Shown one piece after another: positions 33,097-43,986 of a stretch of 64,000 nucleotides of DNA (positions are counted from its first letter, which is position 1; each line of letters starts with the position of its first letter). Location of the stretch: positions 6,109,118-6,173,117 of the forward strand of contig CAUJGJ010000444.1 in assembly GCA_963170055.1 (NCBI GenBank). The letters are read 5' to 3'. The notes beneath the pieces are model-generated. The model was not told the DNA's origin, searched no databases, and saw only the letters and a list, made by a program, of their open reading frames with translations. The position numbers and the translations under genes were made by a program. Source of the DNA: Halisarca cf. caerulea (lineage: Eukaryota; Porifera; Demospongiae; Chondrillida; Halisarcidae).

Positions 33097-36000
33097 TTAA
33101 AGTTCGGTTACTGGTATTTGCTCAGACATTATTTTTAAATCACCCACTGCAAAGTCTGCCATCAGATTGAAGTGACATGGCCCTTCTTCACCCTCATACT
33201 GAACCTCAAATGTACCTGTTTTCTCATCATAGCTCTGTATAAGACCATTGTACCATTTGTTTGATTTTGTATGCTTGCAATGGAACCTATGTCGTATTTG
33301 TTTGCCAACCAAATCTGTGGGCTCGTACTTGGCTGCTTGTGGGATGGGATTGCTCTCTATAATCTTCTTAAATGTTTGAATCAGTTCTTCCATGGGGACA
33401 GGTTTTCCTGCTCGAGTGAAGTTTAGCTTTATGTTCTGATGGAATAATTTCTTCCGCAGTTTAACTTGCATTTGAATTAGCTCTTTCATCCGTGACCTTT
33501 TCTTTTGTACACTTGTTTGTTCATCATCAATCATGGATAAAATTTCATCAAGTTCATGTGCTCCAATAATGACCATCACATTTGATAGCGTATCTTTCAG
33601 ATTTGCTAGTTTCTCCGCTGCAATTTTCTTAGATTTTATTTGTTCACTAAATGCTGCTTGTCGTTCTTTCTTCAGTGCTTCTTTTTTTGTTTTATGGAGT
33701 TCCTGGGCTTCTTTTCTGTTATCCATTGCCTTTCCAATTGCCATGGATTGTTCTTCTTTGGACAGTGAATCCAACCAGCCCATGGTTTTGTTTTTTTTTG
33801 CTTCAATTAAGTTTCGTTTTGTCCTTTGACTAGCTGTAGCCATGTTATTATTGTGTAGCCAATCATTTAACCCCAATATTGACTCACATATATCGTTGCT
33901 TGGTTGAATGGATTTTAATATCTTTTGCACATTTTCTGGGGGATCCCAATATTTTCCTTGAGGTAAGAAGTCCCTTGCATAAGTTCGTAGTTTGCTTCGC
34001 ATTTCCAGTGCACCAACTGATACTAGCTCCACCACCAGTCCATCCCATTTATCTTGACTGAAGATTCTACTTCGGACTGCTATTTTGGCTGCATGTCCTG
34101 AGGTGGTGGGGCAGTATAATCTACCCTCACTAGTGAAGACCTGTATTTCACCATCAAGTGCTTTTCTTGAGTCGATCTCAAGCAATTCAAGATATGAGTC
34201 TAGCTCTAGATAATGTATTCTCATATCAAATGCACTCTTATTTAGTATTGTAGATTTTGAGAGTGTCACTAAATTGCTATAGATATGAAGAAACATCAAA
34301 CTATCAGCTTTAACGGCAGCCATGATGCGATCATCATTTAATTTGATGTAAAGGTCTCTTTCCAGTTTGTTTTTTTTGAATAGTTCAAGGTACTGCAGTG
34401 CTGCTTTCCTCAAGACAAGTAACTTTGCTGCATTAGAAGCAGTCACAAAGTACCTACTGCCCACTTGTCGATCCAAGGTAATTAGTTGGCATGTTCTGTA
34501 GTATTCACATTCATCGCTGCTTGATGCCATTCCTACTTCCAGAAAATCAGGAAATGACACAGATCCAACACCATATTCTGGCACTCCTTTGCTTCCGAAC
34601 ACCTTACAAAACTCATGGACAATGGTGTCAATTTCAGAGTATTGGCGATTTACTGCAGATCCACCTGTGCATTCAGACTGAGTCTCCCTTAGTAGTGGTG
34701 AAATTCCCTGTATAAATGCCTTCCGAAGATTTACTCCTAGATGCATAGAGCAGAAGTTAGTAACCAAATCTTCACTGCTGAAGTCAGTCATGCTAAATCT
34801 TGCAATATCCTCCTTCCTTTTCTGTTGTACTATTGCATTGAACTTTTTTTGTGTCGCAGCACTGTCTGATGTTGATGATGTAACCAAGCCCCAATTTATG
34901 GAGTCTGCATTCGGAAGACCAAGATCATGTGCCAACTTTCTTAAACGCTCCAGTTCACTTGAAATATCTTTTGCTATTTGCTCTGCAGAGCCATTTGGCA
35001 ATTCGTTTACTGACAAAACTATACCATTAATGGTTGCAGCACCAAGTTTCTTTTGTCCTAATGTGGTGTCATCTGAATTTAAGTGAAATGCTTTGCTGTT
35101 TGATAGCTCTGTCACCTTATGTATGTCGTTTATTGTGCATAATTCATTTTGGCGCATGTATTTGGAACAAGATTTTTGTGGCAATTGGACCTCATCTATG
35201 TCTATGTGTGGTAAAAAGTGTTGAAGCATAAGCTTGATGCTACTTGATATTTTGTCAGGTGGCATTCCGTGAGCAAGTAGATTGTAGTATAATTTGCAAA
35301 TCTCTTTTGTGCATTGTCCTCCCTCTTTAGTTTCATAAGCAATCTCATGATCTGCAGGTGCCTCTTCTGTTTTTGGAGGAATACCATCCATGGACCAATT
35401 TGAAACCTTTGTTTCTTTACTTCCACTGTGACAAAATTCCTGCATTTCCTCTAATTCTGCCTCAGTTGCTGCTATGTCTTGCTGGAGCCTGCCTATTATC
35501 AGTTCATGGGCTTTTTGCAACTTTTTTTCATAACATTTTGTCATTTCTTTCATTCTGTTTGCTATATTACTCAATGGTTGCCTTTGACTTGTGTCTTGGA
35601 TTGAGCAAATACTGGGTGATTCAACAATATCATGATTTTCTTCATCTGAGTAAAATTGTGCCAGCTTATCATGATCAATGACCCCTAGTGCATTTGCTTT
35701 GCTGTCACTCACTGTTGGATAAACATCTTCATTATCAGCATGTTTTGCAACCTTTCTTGCAATGTAGGTATATGCATTGTGAGGTAGATATCCTTTTTGT
35801 CTCAAAAATGGATCAATGGCTATGTAAAACCTCCCAATTTCTGTTTTAGTGGCACCTCTAGTATAATCCCATTTTGCAAGAAACTCATGAAGCTGCTTGT
35901 AAAATTTAATTGTAGGTGGTTTTGTGAGAGCTAACACTGGCAGACCTTTTCGGGTATTTGAGAAAGCCTTTTGTAGTTCTTCTTTGCTGTACCCTTCAAT

Positions 36001-36753
36001 TTCAATTTCTTCTGGAAACTTCTCTCCTGCATGCATGGGTCAAATAAATTGTCAAATTGAATCTTTAAGTTTAACTTAGTTGACTGTTTATTATAGGTTA
36101 AGGTTGCACAATACTATACACTGCCAGATAATTACCTGAAATATGTATGTATGAACGGATTCGTATTTTCATTTCCATGCAAGTCATGCTCTGTAAGTTG
36201 AACACATATACATACTTTTATCCAGTGTCCGTACACGGGGAATCCACAATGTATCCATATATTGATCACCACATGAACTTGCACCTTTACTGATAGGTGC
36301 AGCTATTCGCTCTGCTGTGTGCAGTAATCGGCATGGTCTTGATGGAATGTAAGCATTTGGATAGTTCTGCTTATACATACTGTGAAGAATGTCTCCAACA
36401 TAACTCCCAGACCTGCTTGCTTGCTTTTGTGCTGCTTGCAGCATGTCAATCATATTCTTATATGTAGGGATACCTATATATGTAAGCGTGTGTGAATTGC
36501 ATGTTGAACATTAAATTATCACGTAATGTTTAGTTGTATGCTTGTACACCTGACCTGAGTCCTTTGCTACTGCCTGTGTTTTCACTTGACTCCTTAGGAT
36601 GGGTCCAGGATTCATTTCTATCCCCCCAATTAGCAGCAAGCAAACTAAGCACATGATGGCAATGGAGTGGTGTATTAGCTTGTTTTGGCAGTGGTTACAA
36701 CCACTAAGAAATAGAGTGAAAATTGACTGAATGTATCCAACTGCCCCAAACAA
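33097..36753 (-). CDS. three-exon gene: 2A-like leader, coiled coil, Tudor-like tail
   Basis: Exon 1 (36753 to about 36553) has a hydrophobic stretch and then LLIGGIEMNPGP (motif at 36601-36624), a 2A ribosome-skipping signature with G in place of the first D. Exon 2 (36456-36216) and exon 3 (36026-33097) follow with GT/AG borders, and the phases match if the first donor is CAG|GTGTAC. Exon 3 alone encodes about 976 residues: KEELQKAF near the start, NFCSMHLGVNLRKAFIQGI, GSRYFVTASNAAKLL, ADSLMFLHIYSNLVTLSKS and SNDICESILGLNDWL. A charged helical region comes next (about 790-900). The C-terminal barrel, about 50-60 residues (LVGKQIRHRF to YDEKTGTFEVQYEGEE), is Tudor/chromo-barrel-like. The family is large and uncharacterised in invertebrates, possibly transposon-borne. 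It is intact. The role is unknown. Confidence 0.65.
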
Positions 36754-36835
36754 AGAACATTGATATCATCACACACACATGTGGAATACTCAGTGGTTAG
36801 AGTATCTATGGTGGCATCACCAACAGCGCAGTTAC

Positions 36836-37541
36836 AGTATAGGGTATAGGGTATAGGGTATTCTTATTTAACCTGGGGAACCTTTAGCCAGAGGCTACTG
36901 TAAGTGGCACCCAGATAAGAAAAGGGACAAAAGGCCAAAACTAAAACAACAAAGGGGTGTACAAAGTTTCAACAAAAAGAGAGTTTGAGGTTGGCATTAT
37001 GATGAAATGATTATAGAATGAATAGATGAGCAAAAATCATAAATTTAGTCATTAGTGAATGGAATAAATTCAATCTGTAATGAGATAAGATTATTGGTGC
37101 ATGAGTATGAAAATAGTGTCTGATTGATGATATGTACAAAATCATATTGTCAATGAGTTATTCATTTAAAAAGTGATTTTCACATAGTTTAGTGAACACC
37201 CGAAAGTCCGCACAGCATCGGATGTTATTTGGTAGTGATCGCCATAATGATGCGCCAACAAAACTAAATGCCTTCTGGCCAAGGGAAGTACGAAAACGTG
37301 GAAAGTTTAATTGTGAAGTAGAAGATGCTCGAGTATTATAATAAGAGGCTGTTGTGGAAGAAAGGTTGTTAAGATAAGTAGGTGATTGTAGAGATAGGCA
37401 CTTATAAACAGTTTGGGCCAAATGTACTTTTTGTCTAGCACTAAGAGTTGAAATACCTAATTCTTTACAAGCAGAAGAGGCAGAATAATCTCTACGTTTG
37501 TGAAGGACAGTTCTACAAGCAAAGTTTAAAAGCGTTTCTAA
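36836..37541 (-). mobile_element. LINE 3' fragment (CR1/L2/Jockey-like)
   Basis: The fragment is 5'-truncated and on the minus strand. The coding end (37541 to 37158) is the post-RT domain of such LINEs: LQLNFPRFRTSLGQK-type text, SFVGASLWRSLPNNIR and HLAQTVYKCLS. About 300 bp of 3' region follow. The 3' end at 36836-36861 is a short heptamer repeat, ATACCCT three times on the element strand, as expected for LINEs with simple-repeat tails. The 5' break coincides with a hairpin-B fragment. Confidence 0.8.
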
Positions 37542-37633
37542 CCGCCATGTTGTTGACATATATATATATATATATATATATTGACATCGTTCCAGACGTT
37601 CTGGACACTTCCGGTGAAAGTAAAAACAATATA
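37542..37633 (-). mobile_element. hairpin-B element fragment
   Basis: It matches the left half of the elements at 62237-62870, inverted. CCGCCATGTTGTTGACAT is followed by a TA run (37557-37580) and the reverse of ACTTTCACCGGAAGTGTCC. It carries the same ETS-like and YY1-like words. It is fused directly to the LINE fragment; the remaining half is missing or diverged. Confidence 0.7.
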
Positions 37634-37817
37634 GTAAAAATACAAAGCTGAAGGATAAAACCCCTTCGTAAACCTGATACCATTGTTGTAGAGATAAACT
37701 GTTGCTTGTTTAAGTCTTCTTTTAGCAGCCATTTTTATTCGCCCACTTCCTGTTGCGTATATATATATATGAATAGAGCATTACACTTCTACTGTCTTGA
37801 CAGATACGGAACGGGTC

Positions 37818-37938
37818 ACAAAAAACTTGATGGTAACCGATAAGTGCCAACCCCTATCGTCGTTTTTCAGTTACTTTCCTTTCTCGCAAGGTTGACAGTT
37901 GCGGATATCCGCTGACGCTAAATGTTAGTGGATATCAG
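37818..37938 (+). repeat. terminal direct repeat, left
   Basis: Pairs with 42436-42578 in the same orientation at an estimated 75-80 percent identity by eye. Both contain inverted GGATATC words typical of split repeats around DIRS elements. Confidence 0.65.
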
Positions 37939-38211
37939 GTAATGCATACAGGTATTTTTATATGGATGTTTGTATCATTGGGTCATCAAGAAAACTCATC
38001 CTAAAAGGTGTTGTTAGGGAAAACTGACCGATACTCCGTGTATTGCTGTACTTGAACATTTTTGTGGTTTTTGTTACACAAATTGTATAAACTTATATTA
38101 TGGTTATCAAAACTGACCTTAGCAACAGCACCCATATTCTCATTTCAAGAAGATAGTCGACACATGACTCACCTTGTTTAATTCACTTTTTATTATTTTT
38201 TTTATTTAGGG

Positions 38212-38547
38212 GTGTTTCCTGCTTCTCCTGAGGGAGACTGGGGAAAGTTAGACCATGATTCGTGGGCGTTGGCCATTGGAGCTCGTACCTCGCAGGATTA
38301 TAAAGCAAACACTCCTCCCCAACATCCAGCTCAAGCTTGCGATAATTGGAACTTGCGTAGGTGTGACAAGACGTACTGCCCTTTCCCTCACGTCTGTTCC
38401 TTTTGTGGCCGCTCTGGGCATAAGGCACCGTATTGTGGCCGTGCTAGGCAGGAGGAGGGGCAGCTTCCACCACCCTTCATAGGTCCGTCTGGTCATCCGC
38501 CGGGTCCAGTCAGGTCTCCATTCATACGTTATGGTAGAAGGATGTAG
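38212..38547 (+). pseudogene. gag-like protein C-terminus with zinc finger
   Basis: A short frame following a T-rich acceptor-like TATTTAG. The block CDNWNLRRCDKTYCPF, HVCSFCGRSGHKAPYC is the C/H-rich finger found at the end of ORF1 in DIRS/Ngaro elements. A proline-rich tail ends at 38547. The N-terminal part of ORF1 is missing. The word GGGGTGTTTCCTG at the start recurs at 39826 before the RT region. Confidence 0.7.
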
Positions 38548-38823
38548 AATTTTTGCTGTTAGCTCAGGCTTTGTGAGACACTTACATGTATGTTATGATC
38601 TGGGACTATACTTGTATAATTCTTATTTAGATCTTAAATTGTAGACTTTTAGTATCTGGTTCTTGTATTTGATTTTAGGTATTTACGTGTTTTATAGCTG
38701 TAATCTTTAATATTCCACTATTTAGTACGTGTAATTAGTTCAATATCATTTTCAATCAGTTCTCTGTTGACCAACAAGTCTAGGTCTAGCAGAGTTGTTT
38801 TTAATATTATAGTGGGGTAACCG

Positions 38824-38828
<5 letters not shown>

Positions 38829-38856
<28 letters not shown>

Positions 38857-38858
38857 CT
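38829..38858. repeat. ATT microsatellite
   Basis: A TTA/ATT run directly adjoining a GC-rich hairpin at 38860-38896 with CGCGGCC/GGCCGCC-type arms. Confidence 0.9.
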
Positions 38859-38992
38859 AGGGGAGAACGCGGCCTTTGGCCGCCTTCACCCCTAGTTCGG
38901 GTGGCGGGTGCAACCCTTATATCAAGTGAAGAGGTTGTGTTCAGTGAATTTATCCAATTATTGAGTGCAATTTCCATATTAAGAGAAAGCCC

Positions 38993-39017
38993 ACACACAC
39001 ACACACACACATGTGCA

Positions 39018-39082
<65 letters not shown>

Positions 39083-39088
39083 GCCCAA

Positions 39089-39139
<51 letters not shown>
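38993..39139. repeat. AC microsatellite
   Basis: AC runs with a TCTC tract and a short GGGCCCAAACG break. Frames read here are artefacts. Confidence 0.95.
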
Positions 39140-39143
<4 letters not shown>

Positions 39144-39862
39144 AACTGTAAAGGAATCCTGCACATGTATGTTCCAAAAATAAATATCTAACAGGGCTCT
39201 TCGTAGTATCTATGGTACTGAGTTAGCAGCATAATGGACACACACACACACACACACATACACACACCAATTTTGTCACACATACAAACTGTAAAGGATT
39301 CCTGCACGTACATGTTCCCAAGATAAATATCTATCAGGATAATACGTATTTCGCAGCATAATCGACGGATTTCGACAGGATACCCGCATACTTACTACGG
39401 ATATCATTGCGCACGAACATGGCTGTTGACATCCTTTTTGCCACCGATGCCGCTTTAGTTTCCAACGCGTAAATCATTCCGCCTTATAGATAAGGACACT
39501 CACCAAGTTTATTTTGGAACATTCGTTGTAGTCAGAAAGTGCTCGCATCTTTTTCCCAGGAGGAGTTAGCGGACAACCGTTTCGAAGGTAAAAGTCGTAT
39601 TCCTGTCAGGATTCGCCCGTAAACCGAATATGGCGGCTCGTAGGCTTGTACGGGCTATTTTCGAAATTTCGCCATTTCGCAAGTAAAAGTGAAGAGGAGC
39701 CTTACGTGCTCTTTCCAGATCCTACAGTTGACGATCGTAAACCGTCGTCCGCAGTCAGTCGAAGCGCACGTCAGTGAACTGCGAACAAAAAATTGGCCTA
39801 TCTTTATTATAATAAGATTTAGGGGTGTTTCCTGATCTCGACCTTAGGTGTACCTATTTCTC

Positions 39863-41381
39863 AAGGATGGGCTGCATCCCAGAGGCTAGCCAAGCAGTTT
39901 GTGGATATTCATGTGGTTGCGGACTCAGTGCTGGCCAAGGTGGTTTCTTTACCTCCAGAGGCCCAGCGGGTATCATCTCCTCTTCAAGCTAAGGTATGGG
40001 AGGCTGCTCTGGCAGGCCACCCTAGTCGTCAGTGGGTGAAGTTGATTCTCGACGGCATTACTTTGGGTGTACGTCTCGGTTTTGATGGGCGCCCTGTTCG
40101 TTCTGCAGGTCACAATGTGCCATCTGCATCAGAGAATGTGGCAGTAGTGCGTGATTACTTGAAGAAGGAGCAAACTCGAGGGTCCATTTCTGGCCCTTGG
40201 TCCCCAGGTGAATGCGGTGAGGGGTGGTCATCAACCATTTTGGCGTTATACCAAAGTCTGGCAAGCCTGGTAGATGGCGCCTCATAGTGGACCTTTCTTT
40301 CCCAGATGGTAGTAGTGTCAATGGGGGCATCGACAAATCTCTCACAGCCATGAGATATGCATCAGTCTTGGATGCTGCTAAAATGCTGTTACATCTTGGC
40401 CCCGGGACATTGATGGACAAGATTGATATTGCTAGTGTCTACCGAATTATCCCTGTTCGTCCTAAATATCGTTATCTGTTGGGAATGTCCTTTGATAAGA
40501 AGGTGTGCATTGACACCCAGCTTCCTTTTGGCTTATCTTCTGCTCCAGTTTTATTTAATGCTTATGCGGATGGCTGGGAGTGGATAGTACGTAGCAAGGG
40601 TGTAAAGTTCATCCTTCATTGTTTGGATGATTTTCTTGTCTTGGGCAGTTCTGAGTCCAAGGAGTGTCAGTCTGCATTGGATTCATATGAAGGATTGCTG
40701 CCAAATGTTGGGTGTTCCTTTGGCAATGGAGAAGATAGCTGGGCCCGTTACAGTTTTGCAATTTTTGGGATTTGAGTTGGATTCAGAGGTGATGGAGATC
40801 CACTTACCGAAAGAGAAGTTGGACCAACTGGTTCTTTTATTGGGGTCATGGGTCTCTAAGAAGTCTTGCGTCAGAAAGGAGCTGGAGCATCTTTTAGGAA
40901 AGTTGAATCATGCTTGCATTGTGCTTCCCCAAGGCAGAGTTTTTCTTTGAAGGATGTATGATTTACTGAGTGTTGCCCGCAAGGGTCATTTTCATATTCG
41001 GCTAAATCAGGGTTTTCGATCGGATTTAGCTTGGTGGCAAAGCTTCATGTCCCATTGGAATGGCCACTCGTTAATGGCTTTGGTTGGCGCTGCAGTACCA
41101 TCAGTGGTATTTTCATCAGATGCTTCCGGAGGCTGGGGCTGTGGTGCTCTTTGGGATAATCATTGGATACAGGGTGCATGGCCCATTGGTTGGGAGGATA
41201 CTTCGATCATGGTCAAAGAGTTATGCCCGGTGGTTCGCGCGTGTGCTATTTGGGGTCATGTGTGGCGAGGACAGGTGGTGCTCGGAAAATGTGACAACTT
41301 GTCTGTAGTTTGTGCCGTAAATAGCGGTACAGCGAGGGAGAAGAAGAAGAAGAGCGTCAGCAGAGCTTCCACAAGGCTATA
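39863..41381 (+). pseudogene. DIRS/Ngaro-like reverse transcriptase and RNase H
   Basis: The polymerase region reads from SQGWAASQRLAK through HFGVIPKSGKPGRWRLIVDL, DKIDIASVYRIIPV, LPFGLSSAPVLFNAYAD and the catalytic LDDFLVLG (LDD) box. Then come LGVPLA.EK, VTVLQFLGFELDS and LGKLNHACIVLPQGRVFL. The RNase H part has SSDASGGWG, MVKELCPVVRA and KCDNLSVV, its three acidic residues. Frameshifts near 40240 and 40700 and a TGA at 40948, at a position that is arginine in the family (FL.RMYDL), show it is dead. The frame leaves the family after VNSGTAR near 41340. Confidence 0.85.
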
Positions 41382-42165
41382 GGTTCTGTTTACAGAATAG
41401 CTACCTTCGTTGCCACAGCAACCTAGTTACCCCCTCATTGGACTGCACCCCCCTATTCTAGCTTGCAATGGTTGCGAAACTCTCTAATGCAATTCGAATA
41501 ACGCCCCTCGTTCCCGCTTCGACCGCGCCATTTTCCTCGCACTGACGCCTCCACCCAAAAGTGTGAAGTCCGTACGCTCCCCTAATTAACTCCGATTACC
41601 TCCGCAATCTCCATTTAATTATGTTCACTACCTTGAGCATAGACCACAGGAGAGCTGAGCCCACTATTTGGAACACCGTAACTGAACCCCCTGTCGGTCA
41701 ACCACACCGAACTAGTCACGGCATCGAATGATACCCATGACTGGCGGTCGGCTGGGACGTTAAAGGGCACGCCCCCCTCACCACATGGTTTGGGGAAGCC
41801 ATGCTTCTTCCACAAATGACAGCCGCAGCTGGAATACCCCAAACCACGAGCACAAGGCGCAACGACATCGCTGCCGAACACTGGTAATCCATTGTGAAGT
41901 GAGTCCTACTTGTATTGCCGTCCCCGTTACCCCTTCTCATATCACAAGCAAAGCAGTTCAGCCTCTGCACCTGAGCGTAATCACAACCGTACCTATCTTA
42001 GTTGAAGCTAAGTAAGCAAAAAACAATATATACGAAGATCGAAACGAATAAGCTTCACCCCCTATTCGAAATAATAATATCCAGAACAACAGTCAATATA
42101 CCAATTAGAACTAGACTGTTAGCTCTAAAGTAGAATACAAATCACTAAACAATAACAAGTATAAA
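41341..42165. other. unassigned segment between RT and recombinase pieces
   Basis: The homology to the RT protein stops abruptly at 41340. The segment is GC-richer than its surroundings and has a minus-strand frame (about 41615-41881) without a family signature. It also contains GTTGCCACAGCAAC, an RFX X-box-like palindrome, at about 41411-41424. Confidence 0.4.
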
Positions 42166-42340
42166 GGGAGTTAACTATCCACCAAGCGTGCAGCAAATGC
42201 CACTAACTGATCTTGAGGTGTCTTGATGTACGACTGATAAGCCAAGCTGTCCCAATGGCCTAACAGCTTAATACAGCTCTCGGGAATTCCGACCTGAGCT
42301 GCTGTAGTAGCTGCTCCAATGCGGAAACTATGACCTTGTT
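42166..42340 (-). pseudogene. tyrosine recombinase C-terminal fragment
   Basis: Read on the minus strand: GHSFRIGAATTAAQVGI, then IKLLGHWDSLAYQSYI, ending LVDS and a stop. These are the H.xR, GHW and catalytic Y boxes of DIRS/Ngaro integrases (HSFRIG, LLGHW, YQSYI). The orientation opposes the RT. Upstream of GHSF the sequence changes to CTTGTTTAATTCACTTG, also found near 38173, so the breakpoint is at 42340. Confidence 0.85.
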
Positions 42341-42435
42341 TAATTCACTTGTTTCACCTTTTGCAGGACAATCTAGTAGTATCTGAAACTTGGCAGATAC
42401 ACTGTTTAGAAACTTTTTGACCAACATACAGTACG

Positions 42436-42578
42436 CGTCGCAAAAACTTGACAGTAACCGATAAGCGTCAGCCGCTATCGTCGCTTTTCAGTTACTTTCC
42501 ATTCTGGCAATAAACCGTGATGTAATAGATATCCGTTGACGGTTGTGAATATCCGCTAACACTAAAAGTTAGCGGATA
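42436..42578 (+). repeat. terminal direct repeat, right
   Basis: Partner of 37818-37938. It contains the inverted words GATATCCG and CGGATATC around AACACTAAAAGTT. Confidence 0.65.
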
Positions 42579-42656
42579 TCAGTTGCTTGCACAAGTGGGA
42601 CGTCTTTGCCTGAGTATGCTCTTTTACTGCTTTAGTTTCTCTTTGAGTATCATGAG

Positions 42657-42925
42657 AATGGTGGTCGGTTATTTTGTGAAGCAAAGAATTATTCAGCTCT
42701 ACTTTTAGAGGAAAATTTATTTTGGAAAGATTTTGAGGATTCTTCAGCGCAAAGGTTTCAATATTTTGAGGCAGGCAATCTGGTTAATCGTGAGAAAGTA
42801 CCAGAAACATGGAATGCTTTCAAGATTACCAGGCTCTGGTAGACGGTTCAAGCAATCTAATGAGGTGCTGGCTATCATTGAAGCACAGATGAGGGATAAT
42901 GACGAGACGACAGTCACACGGCTGC
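42657..42925 (+). pseudogene. Tc1/mariner transposase N-terminus, cut by piggyBac
   Basis: The frame reads GYFVKQRIIQLYF, a TAG, then ILRQAIWLIVRKYQKHG and LSRLPGSGRRFK, ending at TTVTRLL. It is a paired-type helix-turn-helix with the GRR linker of Tc1 proteins. The homology ends exactly at the TTAA that starts the second piggyBac, so this older element was interrupted. Confidence 0.75.
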
Positions 42926-43309
42926 TTAACCTTTTAACATCCGCGTGACCGTGTTTACACTACTGCGTTATGTACTGATAGCCTATTTTAGGCGCGAATT
43001 TCTGCTGACAGAAACAAGCTTTCTCTAACGGATCAAAACGAGTCTAGTCTCTGTAATCTGTTCTTCGAGCTTTATAACGAATGTATCACCCAGGTAAGTC
43101 AATTAAATCAAGGTGATTTCGTGCGACGCTTTTGTTTTCACTCTGTTCGATCTGTTCTTGCTGTATTGCACACATTCACAACATAGATACTCTATGTTGA
43201 CAAGAAGCTAAAACAAGTTCACTGCCCAAATCTGCTTTTTTCGCTTTACAGATCACTCATTATCCTTTATTTGAATCCATAACATTGTTTTATTGTTCTT
43301 TTCTCGCAC

Positions 43310-43773
43310 AATGGCACGAAAGGTACCGGTAGAGGACGTTTGCAGCAATTCTCAAATGACAGCGATTGGTACGAATCAGAAGACGATCTGATCGACGCTG
43401 AACAAGAGGGAGAGCTAGAATCATTCGTCCACCGAACGGATGATCCAATTGATAGGGCTCAACAGGATATTAGTCCTGAAGAGGAGCCAGAAGGTGAGAC
43501 AGTACCCACCAGCTATGATGAAGAACCTCAGGCTGATACAATTAGTTGTATACAGACAAGTACCTCTGGAGATAGACCTTCTGCACAACCTGGTGCTGTG
43601 TTCTCAGGACCAAGTAGCACACCTCCACCAAACACACCTTTTTTGCCACCACACAACACCAGTTTTGGTGGACAGCCTTATATGTACATTCCGGTCCCAA
43701 TAACAAACCTTGATGAAGAAAGTCACCCCTATGACTTCATCGTGCAAATTTGGGGTGACAGTACCTTCAAGTA
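43310..43773 (+). pseudogene. piggyBac 2 transposase, N-terminal piece
   Basis: The acidic N-terminus (DSDWYESEDDLIDAEQEGE), a proline-rich stretch, and HPYDFIVQIWGDSTFKY align with the start of piggyBac 1 (DYFLQIFGEDSF). The nearest ATG (43311) is one frame off, so the true start is lost or spliced. The frame is cut at the TA at 43772. Confidence 0.8.
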
Positions 43774-43834
43774 CAGTGCTGATTAAAATTATGTTACCAT
43801 GGTAAGCTAGAACAGCTCTAGAGTACACGAGGCT

Positions 43835-43861
43835 ACTCGCGAGTACTCGCGAGTACTCGCG
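43835..43861. repeat. left subterminal palindromic iterons
   Basis: 2.7 head-to-tail copies of the perfect palindrome ACTCGCGAGT, 61 bp inside the left end. They are mirrored by 46905-46931. The 10-bp period is about one helical turn. Confidence 0.9.
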
Positions 43862-43986
43862 TAGATTAACACTTATTCACACAATGTACGTGTAAAATGG
43901 CGATATGCGGTCGACGAAAAACTATATCGTTTGAAGTGTAAAATCGTCATTTTCGTTGAACGAAAGTTACTGAGAATTGCTTAGCA

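Larger units (their letters stand above)
38548..39862. other. noncoding filler inside the retroelement
   Basis: Contains an ATT run (38829-38858), a GC hairpin (38860-38896), AC arrays (38993-39139 and 39237-39267), and a 60-bp duplication (39137-39196 and 39281-39340). It then continues as unassigned sequence up to the RT frame. No gene supported. Confidence 0.6.
37818..42578 (+). mobile_element. DIRS/Ngaro-like retroelement, rearranged
   Basis: It is bounded by similar direct repeats at 37818-37938 and 42436-42578 (shared words AACTTGA.AGTAACCGATAAG and TTCAGTTACTTTCC). It contains a gag-like zinc-finger end, reverse transcriptase with RNase H, and a tyrosine-recombinase C-terminus, which is the DIRS/Ngaro gene set. 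The recombinase piece is on the opposite strand to the reverse transcriptase, so the copy has been inverted or assembled from two copies. Microsatellites fill 38.8-39.3 kb. Confidence 0.75.

Noticed and set aside
38979..39191. AC/GT-derived frames
   Set aside because: Microsatellite artefacts.
41411..41424. RFX X-box-like palindrome GTTGCCACAGCAAC
   Set aside because: A single match without a gene start nearby; could be chance.
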